DNA of 64,000 nt from Maniola hyperantus (taxonomy: Eukaryota; Arthropoda; Insecta; Lepidoptera; Nymphalidae), in assembly GCF_902806685.2 (NCBI RefSeq), contig NC_048549.1, positions 8,821,594 through 8,885,593 on the forward strand. Direction: 5' to 3'. The position numbers and the translations under genes are program-made. The notes below the pieces were generated by a model. It searched no databases. It worked only from the letters and a program-made list of their open reading frames with translations, and was not told where the DNA came from. Positions 53,620 through 64,000 of this stretch are shown here, piece by piece. The stretch's first letter is position 1; the number at the start of each line of letters is the position of its first letter.

Positions 53620-53943
53620 TTAAACAATGTAGGTAGATCCTACCCATACCTGAGTATCAGTTGAAATGACAAATTACAATTTTTTAAACCTTTAACCTCT
53701 TATAAAAAGCATAGTTCCTGTTCGATCAACTTTTCGAACGTGTTGAAGCAATATTGTTGACGAGCCAATAACATGTCAAAATCAATTGGCTTCAGTTCGA
53801 CAGGCAGCTCGCTGATGTCATACGAAAACAAGACGAAATTTGACTTAAATTTTTATATCTTTTGACAATTTTGGTGTAGATATATTTGGGATATTTGAAT
53901 TTAAATGATCGGTTAACATGCAGTCCGACATTCTAAAAAACTG
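53620..53943. other. Intergenic; right half of the unidentified direct repeat
   Basis: GAAGCAATATTGTTGACGAG, AAATCAATTGGCTTCAGTTC and TTTTTATATCTTTTGACAAT repeat the order seen at 52750-53200, with a shorter spacing. Confidence 0.4.
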
Positions 53944-54124
53944 GGGCTCTGCCGTGGTTGTTTGACAGCTACAATGTCACGATCGCAATCATCTCTGATT
54001 GGTTAATGCTCGCTCACTATTGGCCACAATGCATTGTTGCAACAAGAATCGCACAAATTCAGCCAATCAGAACAATTGAGATTGTAATAATGATTGATGC
54101 AGGTTTTAGACAATCGCCCTACTG
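53944..54124 (+). mobile_element. ~180-bp CGCGGTTGTTTGACAGC family, copy 3
   Basis: It runs from GGCTCTGCCGTGGTTGTTTG to AGACAATCGCCCTACTGG and keeps AATCAGAACAATTGAGATTG. It is nearly identical to copy 2 at 23885. Confidence 0.8.
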
Positions 54125-54591
54125 GTGTCAGAACACCCATTTGACCAGTAGGTAGGGTTGCGTACCTACCGTTTTATATTTGGGCACTTTGCGTTTCTGG
54201 CGTTGTGTATCTAAACGATTTCATAATCTGCCTACTAATTCAACAATAACAATGCGCACAGTACCACAAACAGTATTATATGTACTTAGGTAGAGTAGGT
54301 AGAGTTCGATGACAGCAATCGCGTCGCAATCCGCTACCTCATTCGTTTTATGAGCACTCAATCAGGCCCACAAATTACCTGTTGCTAATTCTGTTTCATC
54401 AACAAAAGGGTGAGGCGAGTGACTAATTGGAACCTGTATCGGCGAGATGCATACGAGGGAATGGCCCGAGAAAATGTAGGGTATTAAATGATTAAGTACT
54501 TTATGCGAACGCACTAATAAACTAAAATTTTAAAATTCTATACTATATTTTTTTAATTTTAATTGAAACTGTGACGTATTCATTAACCCCA
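54125..54591. other. Intergenic, unique
   Basis: No exon or recognised repeat was seen. Confidence 0.3.
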
Positions 54592-54966
54592 TTCTTCCTA
54601 ATACTTATTATTAGTGCGAAAATGGGTTTGTCTCTCTGTCTGCTAGTTTGTCACAGCCCATTCGTTGAACCGATTGTGACAAAATTTGACGAAAAAAATT
54701 ACAACAAAAAAATATATATAGATACCTATTGAAATTCCGGAGAAGGACATTACTTTTGGTCCTGAAACATTAAAGAGTTCCCACGGGATTTTTTAAAAAC
54801 CTAAATCCACATGAAAGAATTTCGGGCATCATCTACTTTGTACATATAGAGATAGCTTGCATCCTGGAGACGACATAGACTACTTTTTATTCCGGAAAAT
54901 AAAAGAGTTCACACAGGATTTTTAAAAACCTATATCCACGCGGACGAAGTGGCGGGCATCATCTAG
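54592..54966 (+). mobile_element. Helitron B with a doubled 3' half
   Basis: The first copy, 54592-54836, has the 5' end, TTTGTCTCTCTGTCTGCTAG and a mutated terminus ATCATCTAC. A second 3' half, 54837-54966, follows at once with GAGATAGCTTGCATCCTGGA, CACGCGGACGAAGTGGCGGG and CATCATCTAG before host T 54967. Confidence 0.7.
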
Positions 54967-55118
54967 TTTTTCCATAAATGAATTTGCAAAATGCTCAAAG
55001 TAACGTAAACGCTGTACCTACGTACGACTTATACGCTATATCATACTAGAAGTAAAAGATAATGGAAACAGATGGAAACTTTTATTTCCGTGTGAAAAGA
55101 AACAAGCGGTACGCGGTT

Positions 55119-55491
55119 CAAAAACCGATCAAATGCGAATCGGACTCGCACATGAAGGGTTCTGCACCATCGTATAAGAAATAACACTTTTTGATCCCAA
55201 GTGAAAGTTAATGACCCGACAACTATGACATTTATGATGTGGCTTAGTAAATTGTATTTGTTCAAACACATTTTAATAATTTTTTTTGTAAAGTATCCAC
55301 AAATTCATGGTTTTCGGTTTTTTTCCTTTAATTGTGCTAAACGACCTACCTGTACCTATCTGCTAAATGATTCTAGGTCAACTGGAATTACCCTAGGTTT
55401 CTTGACAGACACGACAGACAGACAGACAGATAGACAACGAAGTGACCCTATAAGGGTTCCTTTTTCCTCTTCAGGTACGGAACCCTAAAAT
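55119..55491 (+). mobile_element. CCGGCCAAG-type element, full length but worn
   Basis: AAAACCGATCAAATGCGAAT, CGGACTCGCACATGAAGGGT and TCTGCACCATCGTATAAGAA at the start; CAGGTACGGAACCCTAAAA at the end. GACAGACAGACAGATAGAC lies at 55414. Confidence 0.7.
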
Positions 55492-55994
55492 TCAATTTTT
55501 GGAGAAAAACTTGTGTAAGAATATCAATCAAGTAATTATTTATTTTCCTTAATACATAAGTATCTCCAGCAACGCTTTTGAGTGGGTCCGAAGTTATTTA
55601 TTACTCATATGACTTTTAAATTTTTGAGATATGAATCATCTTCCGTGTCAAGAGCATTTACTGGTCATTGTGGTAAAGGCAGGTTTAATTAATAAGCACC
55701 AACATAAAGGTCTCGAGTTAAAAAATCGCTGCTCGGACATTTTAATTACTTTAACCTTTTTAAAACTGCGCCGAAAGGACCATAAAAACCTTTAAGTGCG
55801 TTTCGCGTTACGTCAAAATTACGATTTTTAGAATATTTGATTGCATTTTAATTAATTATTACTTAGTGCTTTTATTTTAATACTTATGTATTATGCTTAT
55901 GCATATTCTTAGGGTCTTGTATCACCCACTTTGGAACTAATTAATTACTGATTAGTAAAGTTTACTTATAAATTGACCACATTTTTGGGCTTCA
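55492..55994. other. Intergenic, AT-rich, no feature
   Basis: Nothing was recognised. Confidence 0.3.
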
Positions 55995-56330
55995 ATAGGA
56001 TATAATACCTGGATCACTTCGTTGTTTCTCTGTCTGTCGTGTAGGTATATCGATTCGGGGGAATCAAATCCTTTAGGGTAGGTACTTCCCGTTGACCTAA
56101 AATCATGATACTTGACAGTTGCATCGCAAAATAGACCAAATAATTAGTTTACTAAATCACATCAAGATGGCGCTGTCTGTCATTAACTTGCAGTGTTGAG
56201 CGATACATTTTTCGGACGAAGAAGCAACTCGTATGACTAGGATAGAGCTTCACTTCAGGTAAGTTCGTTTAATCGTCAATTATACCTACTGGTTTGAGAT
56301 TTCTTGTACAATGATCGTACTTGACTGGTA
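55995..56330 (-). mobile_element. CCGGCCAAG-type element, both ends lost
   Basis: CTTCCCGTTGACCTAAAATC, GATGGCGCTGTCTGTCATTA and GGTTTGAGATTTCTTGTACA match, inverted, the copy at 39057. The CCGGCCAAG and GGAACCC ends are missing. Confidence 0.6.
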
Positions 56331-56853
56331 TTTTTTATTAAAAAGATAGGAGTTAGGACCACAAAAACAGAAAACTTTAGGTAAATATACGACTAGGTAG
56401 GTGCCCACTTATGTTCCGGTAGATGGAAACGATCATATCTGTGCACTAGTTGTAGGTACCTCGGTTGTTTAATAAATCGTCGCATTGTATATATATATTG
56501 TGTGTAATGCGGTGCCGTGTGGTCCCTATTCCGAGGCGGTCGCCACTTTTCAAGGCGAGCGATCATTCGATAGTGTACCATTAGCGCGAAGACTCGCGCC
56601 GGCATCCAATTGTAAGCTTAGATATCGCATACAAATGTCGATCGGTTCGCCTTCCACTCCGCGCCCTCCCGCTCATCTGCATTGAATCCCATTGTTGCCT
56701 TTATTATTCGATATGTGCGTAATCGTTAATTTATAAATCGCCGCCCGCGTGATTTCATCTCGCTCGTTAATGGCCTTTTGTATCGATAAGTCAGTGTGGC
56801 AGTGATTTGCGATAACATTACACTAAGTAGTTACCTACCTACCTACTGAAAGG
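56331..56853. other. Unique GC-richer island at 56.50-56.82 kb
   Basis: The island has balanced composition and AT-hook/homeodomain-like sites (CGTTAATTTATAAATCGCCG, CTCGTTAATGGCC). The open frames on both strands are short and have no splice pair. Regulatory DNA is the likeliest reading, with low certainty. Confidence 0.3.
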
Positions 56854-57017
56854 CCGCGGATACACCTGTAAGTTTTTTCTGGCGTAAGTAGCTTACATGA
56901 TTAACTTACGAAAAAACTAATGTAAACTCTCTTATAAGTACCTACATTAGTAAATTAATTGTCAATTAATCACGTAAGCTAGACTTACGTGAGTCAAACT
57001 TACAGGTGTAATGGCGG
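56854..57017. mobile_element. MITE-like element, inverted ends with ACACCTGTAAGTTT core
   Basis: CCGCGGATACACCTGTAAGT at the left faces AACTTACAGGTGTAATGGCG at the right; about 19 of 22 end bases pair. Inside are further inverted pieces (GTAAGTAGCTTAC, ACGTAAGCTAGACTTACGTG). Length 164 bp, non-coding. No related copy was seen in this window. Confidence 0.65.
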
Positions 57018-58061
57018 TCAAATGCTGAGTTGTAAAATATCTATATTTGTTTTACCATAGCAAAGATTTTTTTAGAGAGATTAGACATTTGATGGACTTT
57101 TAACTTTGCTTACAACATTACTTATGTATCTATTAATATAATTTTCAGTCTAAATGAACTTCAATACTTGATTGGGCTCGGGCTCTATAGTTCTTTTGTC
57201 GATCAGCTAAACATGTTTGACGTCAGATAATCCATAAACTTTATCGACTTGCGATTGTAGTGTGCCGTAATTATTTACAACAAAAAGGCGACAGTCCCGT
57301 AATAAGGCCTCAAAGGACTAAGGCGCGGGCGCGGGCGCGACGCAGCCGTAAAAAGCGCAAAGAATACACCTCGATATGATCGCACAAAAGCCGCTCCTGA
57401 ATCCCAGCTCAATGCTAATTTCCACTATCGCGCTCGCCCTCATTCATTTTCAATCGAAGCCAGCCTCCGCTTACTTCTATTTTTTTAAAATCACATTAAA
57501 GAATCGAATATGGTAGTTGTTTTTTTCCCATGGCCGGTGCGTGCGACGCGATTTATTTATTTGCGAAGTTTTTTAAAGCGACATTCCGACCCGCTGTATA
57601 CTTGTGTCTACCCGCAATTGGCATTTCGGGCTAAGCGCGAGCTACACAAAGTCGCCGGTTTTAACTTTTAACGGTTGTTTTTAACGCTCGGACCCTTTCG
57701 CGCAAGAAACGGAGGATACAAATAAATTATTAATCGTTTGTCCTGTCTCATATAAATTAAAATCTGTCCTTTTTTTGGCGGAGCGGGCGCTGCTTGTGTA
57801 TTTTTTGGTCGTCGAGAGCTAAGCCGACTATCCCCGAATTTATTAAAAGCTTAAGCGTGAAGTAAGCAATTAAAGCTTTGACGGAAATTAATACCCCTAC
57901 GAAAACGTCGCTACTTTGTATATTTATAAATATTATCTGATTTACATAAGGTTAATTTTCTACCTGGTTTGTTTATTATACCTACCTAATTAATATTAAT
58001 ACCTAAACTAATAGGTTATTAAACTTAAAAATGTGAGCTTAAAAGCCCCAAAATCCAATCA
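57018..58061. other. Unique island at 57.18-57.87 kb
   Basis: This is the longest unique, GC-balanced stretch right of the gene. It has (GCGGGC)n at 57325-57340, AATGCTAATTTCCACTATCG and CCCGTAATAAGGCC. No open frame or splice sites were found. It is a candidate for conserved regulatory DNA. Confidence 0.3.
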
Positions 58062-58135
58062 CGAATCATCGTCATCTACCCATCACCGGCCCACTATTGA
58101 GCACGGGTCTCTTCTCAGAATGAGAAAGGCTTAGT
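58062..58135 (-). mobile_element. SINE type 1, 3' fragment
   Basis: CATCACCGGCCCACTATTGA and GCACGGGTCTCTTCTCAGAA match the family tail. Confidence 0.6.
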
Positions 58136-58334
58136 CAATCACGAATACCTATTATAAACGAAATTATTGTCTGTTTTTGTTGCTTTCTATAGTCCTATTT
58201 CGCACTGTGTGTTATGGAGCTCTCATGCGAGGGTAGGTACCTACTCTATCGTTATAAATGATTAGGTCTATCTGTTTTTGTAATAAAAAGCCAATGTTCG
58301 AAAAGAGGGCTCCATAACCCTAACACGAAACACC

Positions 58335-58480
58335 GGAATTGATAGTCAAGATAAGGGCTTCTTTAGAGGATGATTCAGACATGTTTCATACACAACCTTA
58401 ATGCATTGCATAAAAGTTAAATATGTCACATGTCGTTTGAATCGTCCTCTAAAGAAGCTCCTAGCTTGACTATGAATTCC
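58335..58480. mobile_element. MITE-like element, ~40-bp inverted ends
   Basis: GGAATTGATAGTCAAGATAA and GGGCTTCTTTAGAGGATGAT at the left face GTCCTCTAAAGAAGCTCCTA and GCTTGACTATGAATTCC at the right. 146 bp in all, with a loop from about 58385 to 58430. A right-arm fragment of the same family is at 22740-22795. Confidence 0.7.
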
Positions 58481-58864
58481 AGTATTAGTATTTCGTCATA
58501 AAATATTGATGAAATTTTAAATTTTCATGTTCGCGAGACACGATTCAAAAACAAAAATCCGTGAAAATTGTCTAATTACGTGTGTGCGAAGAAAAATCGC
58601 AGGTTACTTTCGCAACCGTCTGGAAAATTACCGACATAAATCACCCGGGGGAGGGATGGGCTGATTTTCATGCGCCATCTTTGCTTGGTATTATTTTGAT
58701 TTATTTCAGCGCGTAATGAAAGCGAACGGCCTGTTTTCAAACGAAATCCTGTGATGTTTTCATTACATTACGACATTAACGTACTGGGCAATGATTTGAT
58801 TATAGAGATTCTGGTCTGTCTCTCAAGTTATATCATTTTTAGGATTCTGTACTTTAAAAGGAAA
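58481..58864. other. Intergenic, unique
   Basis: 58560-58740 is slightly GC-richer. No gene was seen. Confidence 0.3.
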
Positions 58865-59066
58865 AAAAACTGGACAAGTGCGAGTCAGACTCGTGCACCG
58901 AGGGTTCCGTACTCGGGTGTTTTTTTCTACATTTTACACGATAAATCAAAAACTATTGTGCAGAAAAATAAATAAAAATCTGTTTTAGAATGTACAGGTA
59001 CCCTTTCATATTATATCCCACTTGAAAACCTAAATCCAGGCGGATGAAGTCGCGGGCATCGGCTAA
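58865..59066 (+). mobile_element. CCGGCCAAG-type 5' half joined to a Helitron B 3' tip
   Basis: 58865-59023 starts AAAAACTGGACAAGTGCGAG, then TCAGACTCGTGCACCGAGGG, and stops at ATTATATCCCACTTG. From about 59024 the sequence is AAAACCTAAATCCAGGCGGA, TGAAGTCGCGGGCATCGGCT, the end of Helitron B with a mutated CTAG. Confidence 0.6.
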
Positions 59067-60677
59067 TAATTAATTAATGTATTGGGTACATTGGACGTCA
59101 TGTCCATATCAGTAACCGATTATTACGTCGCACGGTCGCAACGCAACTGCGATTGACACTTTGTACAAGACGTTTTAGCTCGTTTGGCTAATCGTATTAA
59201 AAATCTGCATTTGTCACTCTGTCTTGATAAATAATATTATTATTGTTTCCATTTACTTTAGTGTTGTTACCTATTACATAAACCTAACTGGTATCGATAT
59301 TACCTACCATAATCGGTTATGACTTGGAAAAAAAATCCGACTTTAGGTAGGTACGTTATGACTTCTGATCACTATAACTTTCAGAACTTTTTGAAAAAAG
59401 TATCTAAACTGTTAGAAAGCCTAATGAGGAATGACAAATTAAAAATGATTGAAAAATCGATCAAAATTAATCAAACATTTATCTGAAAAAAAAAAATTAC
59501 GAGATATCTTATCTATCTATCTGAATGTACCTATATTGTATACTAGTCTTAAATCGAAATCGCTTGTAATTATTTTTGTCACAAGACTGATTTCTGAGTA
59601 TCGGAAATAAATTGCTAAACAAAAACTATTGACGGCGCGCTTCATTTTAACAGAAGAACATAAACCAAATAACGGTATGGGCCATCGATATAGGCCAAAG
59701 AATACAACGTAAACTCGCAAGAATCACCAAACGAAATATTTTAACGCGATAAAATTTGAGCTCGGTCATTCAGGACTGAGTTCAGGACATAAGAACGCGA
59801 AAACTTTTAACGGCTGCCCGAACATTTCTTAATTAGACTGTTTTTATTGAACAGCAAATTCGGTTAAGGTTAACAAAAGGCTCGCTCAAATAAAAATAAA
59901 GCTGTGATTCGTGACGAATCGGGAAGGTGTTTCGGTCCCTCGTAACCCTTTTTGTGACCGCTTCGACTAATCTAGTGATGGCCTCTCCAGTTTTTAATTA
60001 AGGATAAATGTAACATAGCTGCACGTTCTATAGCTACCTCACTCTCAGGGTTGCCTTACGGTCGAAATTAATAATCAGTTTATCGCTTATCTCTCAGGAA
60101 GTTACTATAAGTGACGTTGTTAATAGTCAAAAATACCACACAATTTTTGAAAAATATTGACAGAGATAACAGATAAAATTGATTATTAATTTCGGTCGTT
60201 GAACACAAAAACATGAAAACATTTCAAGAGTTTTCAGTTTTTAATTATCTCTGATTAATATAATCTTTGATTTGTGAGAATTAATTTGATTGTTTTAAAT
60301 TAACTACCATGTAGGTAGTTAATTAAAAAAAACTGCTTCTCAAAAATCAAAGATGAATTCTACGTTTTTACAGAATTAATTTAACTGTGTAATCGATTTT
60401 TGTATGTCGAAATACTAGTCATATCTACATTGTGCTGAAATATAAAAAAACAGTAAGAAAAATTCTCTTAATTGATAGTTACTACCCACATACGATTAGC
60501 ACTTACATAAATATTTATCCATAACAAATAAAAATAAGTTTTCACTTCTCATGCTCGTAAAGTTCTTCTTTAAGCGGACTAAAACTGCTTTCCATATTCC
60601 ATATCCCTGAAAATTAAAGCGTACTTACGTAATTTCAAAAAATCTTTGCTGACGAAAGAGTTTAATCTAGTATACTA
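59067..60677. other. Intergenic, mostly unique AT-rich
   Basis: No exon or clear repeat was seen. 59630-59960 is somewhat GC-richer. The pair of AAATCAAAGAT-like segments at 60260-60350 may be a weak inverted repeat. Confidence 0.3.
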
Positions 60678-60719
60678 GAAAAAAATAACTTTATTCTATA
60701 GAATAAAGTTATTTTTTTC
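60678..60719. repeat. Perfect 42-bp palindrome
   Basis: GAAAAAAATAACTTTATTCT and its exact reverse complement meet at CTATAG (60696-60701). There is no loop and no mismatch. Confidence 0.9.
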
Positions 60720-60927
60720 CATTTGCCAACCCTAGATAGTAATTAGAAGAAGCCTCATTTGATCCCAATGAATAGGGGCAACAAAGTCGGTAGCACCTCG
60801 ACTCGTCCAGTGATCGGTTAAAGGAATTTAAACAGCATCCGCGTCATCTTACGAGCACCTAATTCAATATTATAAACGCTGTGGAATGTTTGTCATCATC
60901 GTTCTTGAATCCTATATCATAATTATT
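60720..60927. other. Intergenic, no feature
   Basis: Nothing was recognised. Confidence 0.3.
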
Positions 60928-61112
60928 ATCATCATCAACAGATAGACGTCCTGCTGGATATAAGTCTGATCTAGGGACTTCCACGCGCCATAGTCTTGCT
61001 CACCGGAATACAGCGGCTCCTTGTGACTTTGTTGATTTTGTCTCTTTACCTTATTGGGGGGTCCTCTTTCCGGTGCAGGTCGCTATTCCAGGCCATTGCC
61101 ACTCCAGCTTCG
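60928..61112 (-). mobile_element. RTE-type LINE 3' tail, worn
   Basis: TCATCATCAACAGATAGACG, GACTTCCACGCGCCATAGTC, AGCGGCTCCTTGTGACT and TTTCCGGTGCAGGTCGC follow the family order, with deletions. Confidence 0.6.
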
Positions 61113-62286
61113 CAACCCGCTGAACTCCTATGGATTTCCTTATTAATTCTGATTTCATCACGTAAAGAAACTCCAACCATACTAGTAGCTCTCTCTATCG
61201 CCCTCTGAGTGACTCTGAGCTTTCTTTTGAGGCCCACAGCTAATCATATAGCTCGTTAAGTTAGTGGTAGGTAATGTAGGCTTGAGTAGGTATTGTGCCG
61301 TTTAGATTTTGAAACAATAAAAAAAATTGTAGTTAGTCAAGCCTTGGGATATTTTTGTAGGAGATTCTTGATAAAAAGTAAAAACTGAAAGTAGGTATAG
61401 CTTTACATAATTTTTGTGTACCTATCTAAGTACTAACTTTCAGTTTTAATGAAGCAGAATTTCTTACGGTAAGTAGGTACTTAAATATCTCGGAGGAAAG
61501 CTTTTTCTTTCAGTTTTAGATTTATGATCAATTTGCTGTATTAATTAGCTAATTAGAAAATTTGCTTTGTAAAAAGCAGTAAAGCCATATTGGATCCAGG
61601 ATCATTCATTAACACTTTATAACTAAGTAGTGTTTTGTTACCTAAGTATGAAAGTTCCAAAATCAAACATTCTGACAAGTATCTCAATCAGACATCTCTT
61701 AAAACCCATCTAAGAGCCCAGACACGTGTAACCGGTAATACTCCCGATTCGATCTCCGATTCACGTTCAAAGCCCAAAAAACTTACATTAAGATCGTAAT
61801 AGTCTACTTGATTACCATCTATGTTGAGTGGATGACGATTATTTCCGAGTCGGCATCTCGGGATCGGAGAAATAAAATGCGTACGCGCACGCGTCGCCAC
61901 CGAGTTACGCTGTCGTTAAGAAATTACCGAGCGCAGTCGACGTCGCCGATTTTATCGATGGAATTTATCGACGATACTTAAGCGGCTTCACGGCCCTATG
62001 CTCTTCACCCAACGCCATTAGAAAAAAAACTAGTGCACTGATTATCAAGCGGGAGCGATGACTAATTGTAATTGAAAATACCTCCGTTTTCTCTCACTGC
62101 TGTATCAGGAACTACTCGTTTCCTTCTTGATTCTAAGAACATGATTCACTCATTAGTAAGACTGAGTCTGCAATTTAATTAACTTTTATGCTCTATCATT
62201 TTCCTGGAATTGACCTTTGAAACTAACGAATCAACGAGTCTTAATTTGGGGTTGAGATGTTCTTATAGGACGATGCGCACTCACTC
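61113..62286. other. Intergenic; unique island at 61.69-62.10 kb
   Basis: 61690-62100 is CpG-containing and unique (GTGTAACCGGTAATACTCCC, GCGTACGCGCACGCGTCGCC, TTATCGATGGAATTTATCGA). The minus-strand frame at 61688-61900 lacks splice context. 61380-61500 has a short inverted ACTGAAAGT/ACTTTCAGT pair. Confidence 0.3.
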
Positions 62287-62513
62287 ACCCGAGTTTTTTT
62301 TTTTAAATTCAATTACAAGTTAGCCCTTGACTGCAATCTTCATCTCACCTGGTAGTAAGGGATGCTGCAGTCAAAGGTGGTAGCGGGCTAACTTGGAAGA
62401 GGTGTGGCAGTTTTGTTACACCCATTCCCCATATCGGCTTCAACACGGCATCATACCGAAACGCTACATCGCTTGACAGTACGGTTTTGCCGTCCAATAA
62501 AGGTAGGCAAGTA
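62287..62513 (-). mobile_element. SINE type 2, 3' two thirds
   Basis: T14 at 62294-62307 is the tail on the minus strand; TTAGCCCTTGACTGCAATCT, CTCACCTGGTAGTAAGG, GCGGGCTAACTTGG and CGGCATCATACCGAAACGCT follow. The tRNA-like head is missing. Confidence 0.7.
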
Positions 62514-64000
62514 TAATTATTATTAATGATTCGTGAAACAATTTAATCGTCCCCAGTCCACCCACACAAGCTTAGACATCCTATTTCGTCATCGGTCACT
62601 AAACAATGACAGATCATAATACGTTTCACTGAATTGTATCTACGCTTACACAATAGTGTGAGTGATTTCTCTTCTCTTCGATACTCGGTGAGGTCGGAGA
62701 GGTGCGGGCGCGGGCGAAGCGGTAGAACGGTAGTAACGAGTGTGTAATTATTATCAGCGGCGCCGGTAGCCGAAAGGCCGACTCATCGTAATTTGATGGC
62801 GTCGACCGTTCCACCCGGCACAAAAAACTAATTAACAAAGATGGACTCGCTGCCTCGCTGCCCGCTCAAGCCCGCTGCTGCATTCGCGAGATATAAATTA
62901 AAACTGAATAGGACCAATATTTTTATGCAGATGCCTTTCATGTTTTAAATACGGTGTTAAATTAAAAGGCTAGTCTTTGTTGCGAATTCAATAAGGTAAT
63001 GTTTTGGTTGGAAAAAAAACCCGTTTAAAAGAGAATTTATGCTGGCTCGCAGACTCGGTAGTCAAATTATGCTCATAAGGTAGGCTTGTTTCAAAAGTTC
63101 CAACTCTTTTTCTTATTAGACTTACTGTGGGCTAAAAGCTTAGCTGATGGAATTTTATAATGAGGTCGCCGCTAATGTGCTAATGATGGTAAGAATTTGC
63201 CTATTCACTATTGAAAGTTGCGGCCGAATACTGAGTAGTTAATTAATTACTAGGCGTCTATTAGGCGCTAGGTTTTGCTCTCATCATCAATTTTGCTAGT
63301 TGGCTGATGTTTGTATGACAAAAATCTGGTTAGGTAATAAACTGATTGATCAGTCATCACTCACATCACAGTCACTTATCTATCGGAATTGACTGATGCA
63401 GAATCCACCGTCTCTAATATATACCTCAAAGCTGTTTAGGTATTATATGAGCATAGTGGCACTACATAGATGCAAAAAGGCACTGCTTACCATACCATAT
63501 TGAATATAACAATAAACATATATTTCATATTTTTATATATTTATTAATTTTCTCCATAATAGGTATGTATAACCAGTCAAGTAGAATTAAACGAAAGTAT
63601 TATTGCTGGGCAAATTACGGAGTGATATAGCCGATGGACGGTCTTCTTATTTCAAACGTATACCTACTATCTAACCTAACAGTCGAAAATGCATAATCCC
63701 TGTAGGTAAGTCAAGTACATAACGCAAAATGTCAAAGGCAGCTCGCAATCTATAAAACATGCGTTCGACTGTCCGTCGAGTCGCCCGCAGCACACAGTCG
63801 GTGACGGATAGACCGCTTGATGGATCACCAGTGCGACTGAAGCCAAGCGACCTCGCTAGGCAATGGTTTTACTAGATTATGCTTCAGTTGTTAGTTGGGA
63901 AAACAATAATAAGCTTTTTATTAATTGAGACCAACGGGTGAACTTCATAGCCAAAAAATTCATTAAGATTTCATCCTACCGTTGATATTTGGGGTCGAAC
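62514..64000. other. Intergenic to the window edge; unique island at 62.63-62.90 kb
   Basis: 62630-62900 is unique and CpG-rich (GGTGCGGGCGCGGGCGAAGC, GGCGCCGGTAGCCGAAAGGC). 63750-63830 (CGTTCGACTGTCCGTCGAGT, GCAGCACACAGTCGG) is GC-rich and could belong to a gene beyond the window. 63450-63512 is a small repeat fragment related to 4609-4690. No exon is supported. Confidence 0.3.

Overview
This window looks like moth or butterfly (Lepidoptera) nuclear DNA. It is AT-rich and almost gene-free. Its repeats are typical of that order: small Helitrons ending in CTAG behind a GC hairpin, tRNA-derived SINEs, RTE-type LINE tails ending in (TGA)n, and an interspersed element with the ends CCGGCCAAGTGCGAGTC and ACGGAACCCTAAAA. 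No bacterial operon, virus, CRISPR array, rRNA or true tRNA gene was seen.

I can support one protein-coding gene, on the + strand. It starts at a GC-rich promoter with an initiator near 5.34 kb and ends at a polyadenylation signal at 50.42 kb. Splice signals and reading phase link the exons 5526-5571, 18329-18585, 41286-41476 and 48477-48596. Two small last exons follow (50029-50165 and 50255-50393), separated by an 89-nt intron. The product starts with an Arg-rich, acid-free leader of mitochondrial-presequence type, then has an acidic polar segment and one Trp-rich hydrophobic helix. I do not recognise the family. The last two exons share a good open frame that does not match the frame arriving from exon 4, which instead stops after seven residues. 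This mismatch is the most important open question about the gene.

Layout: 1-4.7 kb holds repeats, including a three-unit composite tandem array at 3.0-4.2 kb. 4.7-5.6 kb holds the promoter and exon 1. 5.6-18.3 kb is intron 1, with a 235-bp tandem duplication at 8.8-9.2 kb and several inverted-repeat elements. 18.6-41.3 kb is intron 2, about 22.7 kb, with scattered repeats and unique GC-richer islands that could be regulatory. 41.5-48.5 kb is intron 3, dense with nested transposons at 45.5-48.2 kb. 48.5-50.4 kb holds the last exons, with three Helitrons head to tail in intron 4. 50.4-64 kb is downstream intergenic DNA with repeats, two inverted-repeat elements and several unique islands.

The hunt found apparently recent or uncatalogued repeat events rather than a new enzymatic system. 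There is a 337-bp near-identical duplication 10,005 bp apart, one copy of which is spliced into an older Helitron. There is a GC-rich palindromic family built on GACAGGTCGAGATGGCAATC in four copies, and an approximately 180-bp family in three copies. There are also several foldback elements, one of which forms a microRNA-precursor-like hairpin. All family names are from memory of sequence patterns; no search was run.
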